Program-made: the position numbers and the translations under genes
From: Spinellus fusiger
Lineage: Eukaryota > Mucoromycota > Mucoromycetes > Mucorales > Phycomycetaceae
Assembly: GCA_025094145.1 (NCBI GenBank)
Contig: JALLLS010000165.1
Location: 1 to 20,541, forward strand
Direction of reading: 5' to 3'
DNA: 20,541 nucleotides
The notes under the pieces: model-generated
Databases searched by the model: none
Seen by the model: only the letters and a program-made list of their open reading frames with translations
Told to the model about the DNA's origin: nothing
In this document: positions 1-9,501 of the stretch, in pieces
Position numbering within the stretch: the first letter of the stretch is position 1
Layout: each line of letters starts with the position of its first letter

Positions 1-1783
1 TGGCAGAAGATTTAGACAATAGTCAATTGGATGAACGTCTTGTGATGGTGCAGGAACTAAGAAGAACAAGAACGTGGAGCGTTCATGGTCAACAAATGTG
101 CAAGTGAGAAAGTGGTCCCAATTGGCAGATGGGTGGCCACATTGGCAAGAAACTGAAGGTGTTGGTGGTAACCAAGCAATCCTCCATTTTAGTAGATGAT
201 GTCTTTCTTTGCGCATGCATGGTAGTAGAAGAATTGGATCCCAAACAGGTCTACATAGTCCATGGGCTACCATCACCAGCAGATTCTTGCCACGTACTAG
301 ACTAGTAATTTCACTTTGAAGACATTCAAGATAAGCTACTTTTAATGGCTATTTAGGAGGGTTGTGAGCCTGTCCTATTCTTTGAGCATTTTGCCATAGT
401 ACATTGCCACATAGCTTAATCCATCTGGCTTTACTCTGGAGTGCTTCAAGCTGCAGGACAAGGCACCAGAGGAGGGTGTCTTCAGGAAGGGTGGCTGCAC
501 GCTCAACAAATTTGGCTTGCAGATAAAGAGAATGAGAGTATATGTTAGGGAGGGCAGCTAATTGGGCAACCTGGATCGTTCCAAACCTAGCAGTAGCAGA
601 TCTAGCAAGACAAAGTCTCAGACAAGCAGACTGACAGATTTATAGCAGGCAGATGCCTAGTCTATTGACATTACAAATAGCCAACCCATACTCAAGAATA
701 GGCCAAACAAAAGCAGTATAAGCTCTTAGGGCTGCTGTAATTCCAAAGCCATACATGTTTACACCCATTCCTCTCAGCTTTTGCATCACTGCAATTGCCT
801 TGACTTGTGAGTGTGAGAAAAGTGCATCTTGGTTAATACCTTGACGTGAAAAGGGGATACCAAGGTACTTGAAAGTATCACAGGTTGGAAGCTCATTGCC
901 ATAGAGGTAAAATGGCACATTGGCCAGGGCATTGAGTACTTCACATTTGGAGGGACTCAATTTGTAACCAAGGAGGGTCAAGTGAATTTTGGCAAGTGCC
1001 AGCATTTGATGTATATCTTCTGGGCAGCCCATAAGAGCCACATCATCAGCATACAACAAACAATTCACAGGAGCCCAAGTAACAGTGACATGAGACAGAC
1101 TGTAAGAGGAATCTGACAACTCAGAAGAGTCATCCAAAACTGTAGAAGTAGGAAAAGGATTGTGAAGGGAATTCTGTAACTTGTCAAGCAATGCATGAAC
1201 AGTTGCCTATGGGAAAGTAAAAGAGAAAGGATTTCGAGCACAGAGATTAATGGACCATCCCATAGTAAGTGGGTGCATACCAACCAGTATTGGGGATACT
1301 AAAGCAAACCTCAAGAAACGTGGAAGAGTATCAATGAAAATAGAATAAAGGAATGAAGAAAGAATACTACCCTGTAAGACTCCATGTTTAGGTAAAATGT
1401 CCTGGGATGCTACATTTTTCAGAATCACATTCACCACAATGTCATCAAACAAATTCTGTAGTAGCAAGAGCAATGGCTGAGACACAAAGGGCATCAGCAA
1501 CTCCCATATGACAGAGCGTTCCACACTATCATATGCAGCTTTAATATCTAGGAAGACAACAGCTGGGGGTTTTGGATCTTGCTCTCCTGATCCTTGGGCA
1601 GTGTACAACCCCATAAGTTTGTGGAGACAGAGGGCCTGGTCTAGAGTTCCACAACAAGCACAAAATCTACCTTGAGCCATGTCCAATGCAGGCATGGTTG
1701 AAAGGAGCTCCCCAGCTATACATCTTTCTAAGAGCTTACTAAACACTGATGTCAAGCTAATAGGCCAATAGTTACTAGGGTCA
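1..1783. repeat. Left arm of a 1783-bp near-perfect inverted repeat
   Basis: Pairs with 6186-7968 (constant coordinate sum 7969) with one mismatch seen (1771/6198) and no net indel. The arm probably extends beyond the left edge. The 4.4-kb loop holds the 5' half of LINE A and the Tc1-like element. Confidence 0.9.
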
Positions 1784-3340
1784 TCCTGCTCTCCTTTGTT
1801 TTTGTAAATAGGTACCACCTGTGCTGTTCTCCAGGCCACAGGCATCCACAACCATCTCCAACACAATGTGAAGATCTGATGTAACAGAGGCACTAGCACT
1901 CAAACTAGGGGTTTGAGCATTTCTGCTCTAATATGATCAATGCCTGGGGCTTTTTGATTTGGCATCTTTTGAATAGCAGAGTGAATAAAGTCTATGTCCC
2001 ATGGGACTGGAATGTCTTGGAGAATAAACTCCTGACACTCCTGTCTTTCTGTAGATCTGCCAAACACACTCTCTAGGTGGTCAATCATGCAATTGGCAGC
2101 ATGCCAGGGGCCCTCTGGAGATGACAGGGAAATTGGAAAACATCTCTGCAGCCTCATTCCTTTCACAGCACTTGTCATCTCTGTTAAGCCCTTATGGACT
2201 TTATCACAAAATACATGCCAGGTTTGTTGTTGTGCTTGCCTTATAGCCTTTTTCAAAGCTAAACACGCCTCCTCATACAAGCGGTGGGCTTCAATGCATT
2301 CAATATCATTGCCTACCCATCATCTAAAACAATAAAGTTCTTGACAATGGTCAGCTAACTGTTGTAGATCAGCATTCCAGTAGCTTTTCCAAGCTTTTGG
2401 ATGGGATTGTGTGTGCCCTATGCTATCATTCAGGGCCTTGTAGATTGACTCATTGAGTCTCTCAGCAAAGTCCTCCATCTTAACAGAGCACAATGGGGTT
2501 TTGTCTTCCAATATTTTTTGGATCTCTCTTTGCAGTTCACCTGTGTTCTCTGCAAAACATTGCTTGTACTGGTCACAGACTGTTTGTTTGTTTAAACATT
2601 GCAGTCTCCAGAGGCAATGGACAGCTGTTTCTGTCATGAGTGGTGGCATGAGCACCAGCTGAAAGGACAGCTCACACAAGTGGTGGTCTGAACCTAATGT
2701 CAGATTGTCCCTAATGTGCAAGCACACTTTGGAGAAGTTGTAGCTTCTTGACAGGAACAGATCAATAATGCTATCAAACTGATGACCATCTGCTAGAATT
2801 TGCTCATATGTAGGCAAGCCAAATGCCAACTCTGAGTTCCACAAGGTTAGATCCTGATGGCAGATCCAGTCTTCAAATCCCACATGTCTGTTGTTTATGC
2901 CATGATCTTCAGTCAGGCGGCCTAAACATGTATTCAGGTCACCAAGGATGAGTGTGAAGTTGTCTATGGGTAGTGAATTCAACCTTTCCGCAGCCTCACT
3001 AGATGACAGCCTCAGAGGTAGGTACAGACCATGGAGTGTATATGGGCCAATCCTACAGGAGACCACAAAAGGATTAGTAATTGGTAAGGAATGTACATGG
3101 TAAGGAAAGTCAGGACAAATAAAGAACAAAACTCATCAAAACCTGTCCAGCATCACCATGGGCTGTAGCATAGTTGTGTATTTGTATCCAGGGGCACCTC
3201 AACATTTGCATGTCTTTGGTCAGGAAAGTCTCTGTCACTAAAAGTATATCAATATCATTCTGCACACACACATTCAGAACGTTCACCAGTTTGGGCCTGA
3301 TTCCACAAGCATTCAATAGACCAATCTTCAGTCTATTCAT
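1..3340 (-). pseudogene. LINE A ORF2: endonuclease + reverse transcriptase, broken
   Basis: ORF2 would nick target DNA and prime reverse transcription there. Endonuclease motifs in order: LLNACGI and VTETFL near the start (3110-3340), GDLN (about 2940), SIIDLFLS (about 2770) and GSDHH (about 2685). The RT follows: QKAPGIDHIRAEM (about 1935), PSNYWPISL, LDIKAAYD (motif A, about 1545), GVLQGS (about 1375) and YADD (about 1050). It ends in a C-x-C-x8-H-x3-C zinc-like motif (about 101-148). One frameshift lies near 3120-3150. From 3129 to the window edge a single frame is kept, interrupted by TGA 2320-2322, TGA 1900-1902, TAG 1207-1209, TAA 640-642 and TAG 349-351. The start ATG (3338-3340) overlaps the ORF1 stop as ATGA. 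Conserved arginines are replaced by Cys or Trp, discussed in the findings. Confidence 0.9.
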
Positions 3341-4284
3341 AATTCTTCTTGGTGGATGTTTTGGGCATCTCCCTCATCTTCTTCCATAGCTGAGCCTAAT
3401 CCAAATGCCTGGATGGCCTCTTCTTCAAGGGTGGCGGGCGGCTGGCAACTGGGGTCTTGGCCTTGAGATCGCCAAGAGCTTCTCAAAGGCAGTGGCAGAG
3501 AGGCAGGGAGTGGCATTACCAGAGCCAAAGTGGCAAGCAATGCTGTACCCTAAGTGGTGGGGAACAAAGACAGGTGTTTGACACTCTCTGGTCAAAGAGT
3601 TCCTGGGCCTTTGCAGCCTTGGTACTGTTGGTTTCCCCTTGGAGCTTTGGGTCTGCAATGACTGCAGCAGACACAGGGTTGAAGTCCTTCACTGGACTGA
3701 TCTTAAGCTTCTCAGGTGCTCCTTGAGTTCCTTCTTGTAGCTGCTGTGGACCAGCAGCACAACTGTTCCCCTTGCCGGGAAGTGGATGTCAATGATCCAT
3801 GACTGTTGGATCTTCAACAATCCCAACATCTTGCAGACCTGGCCATACTTAAGGTATGGTGGCAAGGGACATATACAAATTGTACACTGAGGGTCCAGTG
3901 GGCTCCTGCAAGGCACTACTGCTTGTGCCTTAAGCACTGCTTTGGCCTTTGTAGGCTTCTTGGCCTGGGGGTTCTTCTTTGCCATGCTGGCATAGGTGTG
4001 GGTGTGGGTGGGTGTGGGTTGGGTTTGGGTGTGGAGGTTGGGGCATGCTTTGAAGCAGCAGTCGAGTTGTCCTGCTTGGCAGGGGTGGCAGTGGCAGTGG
4101 TGGTGGTGTTGGTGGTGTTGGTAGTGGCCTGAGCCTGGAGGGATGCAATCATTGCATCCTTGGCCTTCAATTGGGCCTCCAATTCCTGGATATAGAGTCC
4201 AAAGATCTCCATCTGTTTTTGGATTGCCGCCATCATCTGCAGCATTTGTTGGGCATGGGTGTTGGCCTTTTCCACCTTGGACAT
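3337..4284 (-). pseudogene. LINE A ORF1 (nucleic-acid-binding gag-like protein), frameshifted
   Basis: The first ORF starts at ATG 4282-4284 with a predicted coiled-coil segment (MSKVEKANTHAQQ onward, rich in Q/E/L/K), then a Thr/Pro/His-rich linker encoded by GT/CA simple repeats. After the linker the homologous sequence moves to another frame: a basic stretch (AKKNPQAKKPTKAK) and then the conserved core with IDIHFPARGTVVLLVHSSY, which matches LDVCFPARSVIGLLVHLQY of LINE B ORF1 and LDICFPARSVLGLLVHNGY of LINE C. Near 3690-3710 and again near 3540 the match changes frame; the last piece ends in NIHQEEL and a TGA at 3337-3339. I infer an RNA-binding chaperone role from its place in a LINE. At least three frame changes make this copy non-functional. 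Confidence 0.75.
3993..4135 (+). repeat. GT-rich simple repeat inside LINE A ORF1
   Basis: Runs of GTGGGT/GGGTGTG (about 3993-4045) and of GGTGGTGTT/GGCAGT (about 4085-4130). On the coding minus strand these encode the Thr-, Pro- and His-rich linker of ORF1. The reading-frame change in ORF1 falls in or next to this repeat, so replication slippage is the likely cause. Confidence 0.8.
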
Positions 4285-4559
4285 TTTGTTCTCCTTGTTG
4301 GTTCTTGCTCAGGTGCTTTGGCAAGCAGTTTTTCTTTTCTGCTTTTAGGGACGTTGTAGGTGGTGGGACATTGGTAAGGCCAAACTCAAAGGGTTTGGCG
4401 GTGGTGCTGAGGTGGGGTCTGTGGTTAATGATCCAGTGTGATATAGGTGGTGGGGGGTGTTGGTGTTGATGGATGGTGGTTGTAATGTTTGCTGTAGATT
4501 TTATTATAACTCTTTGGGGTAATATTTATTACACAAAAGAGCCTTTTTTCAGGTGTATA

Positions 4560-4605
4560 CAGTGGCTCCTAACAAAACAATGGTATTTTCAAAATCAGAC
4601 CATAA
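4560..4605 (+). repeat. Tc1-like left terminal inverted repeat
   Basis: Begins CAGTGGCT next to TA and contains AATGGTATTTT. It pairs with the right end (6137-6173 on the minus strand), which begins CAGTGGCT and contains AATGGTTTTTT. The match is imperfect, suggesting an old copy. Confidence 0.8.
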
Positions 4606-4662
4606 TTTTACCCTTGAATTTTTTTTTATTAAACATTCTTCATTTATTGCTTTTCCACTCTA

Positions 4663-5735
4663 ATGTCTACCTCATCTAACACCACCAAACAACCCATGAG
4701 ACCTCTTGGGAACAGAAAGAAGAATATCAATGACTTCACCCAATGTCTCATTGCTCACAAGGCCACCATAAATGGGACCAGCCAGGCTGCCATTTCTGCT
4801 AGGTTTGGAGTTAGTCAACAGTCTGTTTCCCTCATTGTAAAGAGATATAAGGAAACTGGCTGTTTCAAGGCCAAGAAGAGCACTGGGCACAAGCCATTCT
4901 TAATGAGAGGGACAAGAGAGAGGTCAGTTGCAAAGTGGGAAGGGATTCATTTCAGACAATGAATCAGCTTCACAAGCAGATGACCACCAAGTGTCCAGGA
5001 GCACCTTCTCAAAAATGATGAAGAAGCTTGGCCTGTTTTCTTGCAGGGTGGTCAAGAAACCTTCTCTCAGCATCAAGCACAAGAAGTTGAGGCTTGCTTG
5101 GGCTAAGGCCATCTCCACTGGACTGAAAATGACTGGAAGACAGTCATCTGGTCTGATGAGTCCAGATACCAGTTGGTCACCACCAACAACCATACCAGGG
5201 TGGTGCAAAAAGTTAATGAGGGACTGCTCCCAAAGAACGTCAAGCCCACTATAAGTTTGGAGGTGGCAGCATGATGGTGTGGGGATCTTTCTCTGGTGAA
5301 GGTGTTGGGAGATTGGTGCCTGTGAAGGGCAGTATAGACAGTAGAAGATACATTGATATCTTGAAGGAGAATTACTGCCCTGAGCTGGCTTGATCAAGGC
5401 ACTGGATCCAGAGGTGGATTATGTTCTTCAAGAGGACAATGCCATTGCCACAAGAGTAGACAGTCCAGGTTGTGAAGGCAAATAAGAGCATTGCCACTAT
5501 GGAGGGGTGGCCCTTACAAAGCCCCAACCTGAACCCAATAGAGCATCTTTGGGAGGTGCTTGACAGAGCAATAAGAAAGAGGATGACCCCAGCAAGCTCC
5601 CTTCAGGATTTGGAGGTGCTTCTGTTGGAAGAATGGGAGAATATTCCCAAGGACACCACAGACACTCTCATTGCCAGCATGGGGCAGAGATGTATGGCTA
5701 TTATTGAGGCCAAGGGTGGAAGCACCAGATATTGA
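4663..5735 (+). pseudogene. Tc1-like transposase, frameshifted (DDE type)
   Basis: The enzyme would cut and rejoin the element at TA sites. The N-terminal part (4663-4962) carries a helix-turn-helix: ISARFGVSQQSVSLIVKRY. The middle part is spread over other frames: homology to VIWSDESRYQLV near 5143-5180 (first catalytic Asp), FGGGSMMVWGSFSG near 5258-5300, and VLQEDNA near 5422-5445 (second Asp). The C-terminal part (5472-5735) has SPNLNPIEHLWEVL, with the catalytic Glu about 34 residues after the second Asp (DD34E type). The three acidic residues are still encoded, but at least two frameshifts plus stops such as the TGA after PELA (about 5390) destroy the ORF. Transposase made elsewhere could still recognise the ends. 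Confidence 0.88.
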
Positions 5736-5880
5736 AGTTTTCCACCTAATAAATCTTTATTTATTATTTTGTTGACCTTCTTTATACTTCATCCAGTTTT
5801 CAAGTCTCTACTGTGTGTTTAATGTATGTTTTTATTACAAAGAATAAGTATTTCCTATTGCAGAATCATAATGGGGTATA

Positions 5881-6136
5881 TGTTAAATTCAAAAGGGAAT
5901 TAATCAGACTCAAAACAAGATACTTTTATTAAAACAATTTTGACATGTCTATTTAGTATAAATAGACAAGTGGCTGTGTACTTAATATGATCTATTACTG
6001 TTTTAGGATGCTTGTCAAATAATGGCCTGTTCAGTAGACTTTAATATGCAGTGTCTTAACTATGAATTACGTTGTAGAAAGAAGATGACTTAATAATTGG
6101 TCTGTGACTGCTACTGTTGTCTTCATGATTACACCA
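5881..6136 (-). mobile_element. Solo LTR, family LTR-1, inside the Tc1-like element
   Basis: A 256-bp unit in reverse orientation. In element orientation it begins TGGTGTAATC-like (TGTTGTAATC in the 9246 copy) and ends GAATTTAACA, the TG...CA form of an LTR. The flanks GTATA (5876-5880) and GTATG (6137-6141) form a 5-bp target duplication with one mismatch. It contains AATAAA on the element strand. The palindrome at 5947-5967 has its loop in the flipped form relative to the 9246 copy. No internal coding region is attached, so it is most likely left by LTR-LTR recombination. Confidence 0.85.
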
Positions 6137-6185
6137 GTATGAAAAAAAACCATTATTATTTTGAAAGCCACTGTATTACTACCTT

Positions 6186-7968
6186 TGACCCTAGTAATTA
6201 TTGGCCTATTAGCTTGACATCAGTGTTTAGTAAGCTCTTAGAAAGATGTATAGCTGGGGAGCTCCTTTCAACCATGCCTGCATTGGACATGGCTCAAGGT
6301 AGATTTTGTGCTTGTTGTGGAACTCTAGACCAGGCCCTCTGTCTCCACAAACTTATGGGGTTGTACACTGCCCAAGGATCAGGAGAGCAAGATCCAAAAC
6401 CCCCAGCTGTTGTCTTCCTAGATATTAAAGCTGCATATGATAGTGTGGAACGCTCTGTCATATGGGAGTTGCTGATGCCCTTTGTGTCTCAGCCATTGCT
6501 CTTGCTACTACAGAATTTGTTTGATGACATTGTGGTGAATGTGATTCTGAAAAATGTAGCATCCCAGGACATTTTACCTAAACATGGAGTCTTACAGGGT
6601 AGTATTCTTTCTTCATTCCTTTATTCTATTTTCATTGATACTCTTCCACGTTTCTTGAGGTTTGCTTTAGTATCCCCAATACTGGTTGGTATGCACCCAC
6701 TTACTATGGGATGGTCCATTAATCTCTGTGCTCGAAATCCTTTCTCTTTTACTTTCCCATAGGCAACTGTTCATGCATTGCTTGACAAGTTACAGAATTC
6801 CCTTCACAATCCTTTTCCTACTTCTACAGTTTTGGATGACTCTTCTGAGTTGTCAGATTCCTCTTACAGTCTGTCTCATGTCACTGTTACTTGGGCTCCT
6901 GTGAATTGTTTGTTGTATGCTGATGATGTGGCTCTTATGGGCTGCCCAGAAGATATACATCAAATGCTGGCACTTGCCAAAATTCACTTGACCCTCCTTG
7001 GTTACAAATTGAGTCCCTCCAAATGTGAAGTACTCAATGCCCTGGCCAATGTGCCATTTTACCTCTATGGCAATGAGCTTCCAACCTGTGATACTTTCAA
7101 GTACCTTGGTATCCCCTTTTCACGTCAAGGTATTAACCAAGATGCACTTTTCTCACACTCACAAGTCAAGGCAATTGCAGTGATGCAAAAGCTGAGAGGA
7201 ATGGGTGTAAACATGTATGGCTTTGGAATTACAGCAGCCCTAAGAGCTTATACTGCTTTTGTTTGGCCTATTCTTGAGTATGGGTTGGCTATTTGTAATG
7301 TCAATAGACTAGGCATCTGCCTGCTATAAATCTGTCAGTCTGCTTGTCTGAGACTTTGTCTTGCTAGATCTGCTACTGCTAGGTTTGGAACGATCCAGGT
7401 TGCCCAATTAGCTGCCCTCCCTAACATATACTCTCATTCTCTTTATCTGCAAGCCAAATTTGTTGAGCGTGCAGCCACCCTTCCTGAAGACACCCTCCTC
7501 TGGTGCCTTGTCCTGCAGCTTGAAGCACTCCAGAGTAAAGCCAGATGGATTAAGCTATGTGGCAATGTACTATGGCAAAATGCTCAAAGAATAGGACAGG
7601 CTCACAACCCTCCTAAATAGCCATTAAAAGTAGCTTATCTTGAATGTCTTCAAAGTGAAATTACTAGTCTAGTACGTGGCAAGAATCTGCTGGTGATGGT
7701 AGCCCATGGACTATGTAGACCTGTTTGGGATCCAATTCTTCTACTACCATGCATGCGCAAAGAAAGACATCATCTACTAAAATGGAGGATTGCTTGGTTA
7801 CCACCAACACCTTCAGTTTCTTGCCAATGTGGCCACCCATCTGCCAATTGGGACCACTTTCTCACTTGCACATTTGTTGACCATGAACGCTCCACGTTCT
7901 TGTTCTTCTTAGTTCCTGCACCATCACAAGACGTTCATCCAATTGACTATTGTCTAAATCTTCTGCCA
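6186..7968. repeat. Right arm of the 1783-bp inverted repeat
   Basis: Reverse complement of 1-1783. The homology ends abruptly at 6186 inside the RT coding region, which is the 5' truncation point of LINE A copy 2. Confidence 0.9.
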
Positions 7969-8247
7969 TGCATGGTTAAGTCTTTTGTTAAATAGCAAGA
8001 TCTTTGGCCCAGTTTGTTAATACTGCTGCAAGCCATTGATTGAGCCACGTCTACTCAAGACTTTAAGGTAGAGCCATCAGCTGGTAGCTTGCTCATTGAG
8101 GCTGCTGATGGGTGTGTTGAGTGGGAATGCCAATGCTGCCATAAAGTGCAAAGACTCCTGCAGCAACAGACACTGTATCCTCACTTCTTCTCTGATTCTC
8201 CTCTACCACCCATTCTTAACCCATTTAGCAAAGCCAGAAGCTGCTAG
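6187..8247 (+). pseudogene. LINE A ORF2 C-terminal two-thirds (RT palm, thumb, zinc motif)
   Basis: One reading frame can be followed for 2 kb without a frameshift: PSNYWPISL, LDIKAAYD (motif A), GVLQGS, YADD (6916-6927), SPSKCEVL, FKYLGIPFS and a thumb-like region ending FVWPILEYGL. The zinc-like motif C-x-C-x8-H-x3-C has its Cys codons at 7822, 7828 and 7867. The frame contains TAG 6760, TAA 7327, TAG 7618, TAG 7993, TGA 8041 and finally TAG 8245, which may be near the natural end. Each of the first five becomes a sense codon (CAG, CAA or CGA) by reversing one C-to-T change. The endonuclease part is absent through 5' truncation. The protein is inactive in this copy. Confidence 0.85.
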
Positions 8248-8618
8248 TGTAGTTGCTGTATTTGTGTCCTCAAGATTGTCCAAGTTACTCTAAGTATCCC
8301 TTATTGGATTTCAAATTGCCACAGGATGACGGTTATCTTTTTGGTGTCCTGGTTTCCTTACTGACTTTATGGCCTTTTGGATGTCTATTCATAATTCTCA
8401 TTTTACCATCATTTCTTATTTTTCATCATTTTTCCCTCATCTGAGGTTTTGTATTTCTTGGTCCTTCTGTTTCCCATTCATTTGCATTCTTTTTTTCACT
8501 TTTGTATTTGAAGTGTTTTAATGTTTATTCTATTTTTTCAAAAGTTCTCATAGGGTGGCTAACATGCCCAATGTGCAAATAGCAATCAACACCCATAAAT
8601 AAAAAATACTTTGAACTG
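8248..8618 (+). other. LINE A 3' untranslated region
   Basis: This pyrimidine-rich stretch has many T runs and several stops in every frame. I see no protein similarity. It ends with AAATAAAAAATACTTTGAAC just before LTR-2 sequence. If copy 1 retains the same tail to the left of the window, that would define the natural LINE A 3' end. Confidence 0.6.
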
Positions 8619-8877
8619 TATAGACACTAACCATAAGGTCAAAGAGAGTGAATTCTACCATAAGGTAGAATGTCCCCACCAACCATTTAGTTGTAATTGT
8701 GAAGCAGCCATAAGGTTGACTATCATAACTACCATAAGGTAGAATAGATTATCCTACCATAAGGTAGAAGCCACTGAAGGATAAGCACCCACCAAAAGTA
8801 TAAATAGTGAACCTTTCTTTACTCAATAAAAATTATCTTTGTTCAGTCTTGTTAATCTACCTGTCCAAACAATCTCA
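8619..8877 (+). mobile_element. LTR-2 fragment (3' part)
   Basis: Collinear without indels with 17723-17981 of the full LTR-2. It includes six of the periodic CCATAAGG-type sites (one degenerate), the TATAAATA box (about 8799) and AATAAA (about 8825), and ends CAATCTCA at 8877. The first 397 bp of the LTR are missing, replaced by the 3' end of LINE A copy 2. Its 3' end joins LINE B directly, inside the RT coding region. Confidence 0.88.
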
Positions 8878-9245
8878 CCAGGCCATATTCAAACTTGGGC
8901 CTTATGAAGGTCTTGTAGAGTTGTGTGCTCAGAAGCAGAGAAAAACCAGAACAAGAGGCACCAGCTGCATGCAACGTTGACACAGCTAACAGAGCACCTG
9001 GCTGTCTGTGCACTGGGATGGAGGCTGGGTTTATACCATGGGCTCTAAAGGGCATGCCTAGGTAGATAAATTCATTAATGAGTGGCACTACCTCTCTATA
9101 CAAAGTGTAGGTTGTTCTGATTAGTGAGTCTTGTTGGACTATTACACACTTTGATGGACTCCATCTGAAACCCAGAGACAGTGAGTGTTGTTCTGCTACT
9201 TGCAGCATGCTTTGGACTTCCTGGGGACTACCAATGATGGCTATG

Positions 9246-9501
9246 TGTTGTAATCATGAAGACAATGATAGCAGTCACAGACCAATTATTAAGTCATCTC
9301 CTTTCTACAATGTAATTCATAGTTAAGACACTGCATATTAAAGTCTACTGAACAGGCCATTATTTGACAAGCATCCTAAAACAGTAATAGATCATATTCA
9401 GTACACAGCCACTTGTCTATTTAGTATAAATAGACATGTCAAAATTGTTTTAATAAAAGTATCTTGTTTTGAGTCTGATTAATTCCCTTTTGAATTTAAC
9501 A
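9246..9501 (+). mobile_element. Solo LTR, family LTR-1, inside LINE B ORF2
   Basis: A 256-bp LTR beginning TGTTGTAATC and ending GAATTTAACA, flanked by a perfect 5-bp duplication CTATG (9241-9245 and 9502-9506). It contains TATAAATAG (9425-9433) and AATAAA (9453-9458), the expected promoter and poly(A) signals of an LTR. The element is in plus orientation, opposite to LINE B. The TATA box lies in a 9-bp-arm palindrome at 9415-9435 with loop GTA, reversed relative to the other two LTR-1 copies here. The intact target duplication indicates one of the younger events in the window. Confidence 0.93.
9415..9435 (+). promoter_or_regulatory. LTR-1 palindrome holding the TATA box
   Basis: Arms GTCTATTTA and TAAATAGAC with loop GTA create TATAAATAG on the element strand. 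The copies at 14873-14893 and, in element orientation, 5947-5967 carry loop TAC, which moves the TATAAA to the opposite strand. Confidence 0.75.

Larger units (their letters stand above)
1..4480 (-). mobile_element. LINE family A, copy 1 (non-LTR retrotransposon, 3' end outside window)
   Basis: Two-ORF non-LTR retrotransposon read on the minus strand: CA-rich 5' leader (about 4285-4480), ORF1 (3337-4284), then ORF2 with an apurinic-type endonuclease, reverse transcriptase and C-terminal zinc motif, reaching the left edge. The leader contains CCATCCATCAACA, which also occurs in the leader of LINE B near 12720-12735, supporting a 5' boundary near 4480. Positions 1-1783 match the second copy at 6186-7968 in inverted orientation, with one mismatch found by eye (1771/6198) and no net indel. 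Both ORFs are broken, so this copy cannot make its own proteins. The 3' end and any target duplication lie outside the window. I do not assign a named LINE clade. Confidence 0.9.
4560..6173 (+). mobile_element. Tc1/mariner-like DNA transposon, interrupted by a solo LTR
   Basis: The left end starts CAGTGGCTCC at 4560 after TA (4558-4559). The right end, read inwards on the minus strand from 6173, starts CAGTGGCTTT and is followed by TA (6174-6175). These are the expected ends of a Tc1-like element with a TA target duplication. The terminal inverted repeats stay similar for about 40-50 bp with gaps, sharing AATGGT and T runs. Removing the 256-bp LTR-1 and one 5-bp duplication leaves about 1.35 kb, normal for the family. 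The transposase lies between 4663 and 5735, followed by an AT-rich 3' part with AATAAA (about 5748). Confidence 0.9.
6186..8618 (+). mobile_element. LINE family A, copy 2 (5'-truncated)
   Basis: Begins inside the RT domain at 6186, 12 bp after the end of the Tc1-like element, and runs through the ORF2 C-terminus and 3' region to about 8618, where LTR-2 sequence begins. 5' truncation is typical of LINE insertion by target-primed reverse transcription. Over 6186-7968 it matches copy 1 with a single visible mismatch and shares its premature stops. The 3' end reads CCATAAATAAAAAATAC and then about 10 bp to the LTR; there is no long poly(A) tail. No target duplication could be recognised. Confidence 0.88.

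Noticed and set aside
3806..4132. Plus-strand ORF rich in Gly/Val/Leu opposite LINE A ORF1
   Set aside because: It is the antisense of the GT/CA-repeat linker of ORF1; low complexity with no independent support.
8253..8444. Short plus-strand ORF in the LINE A 3' region
   Set aside because: Hydrophobic translation of a T-rich untranslated region; out of frame with ORF2 and without homologue here.
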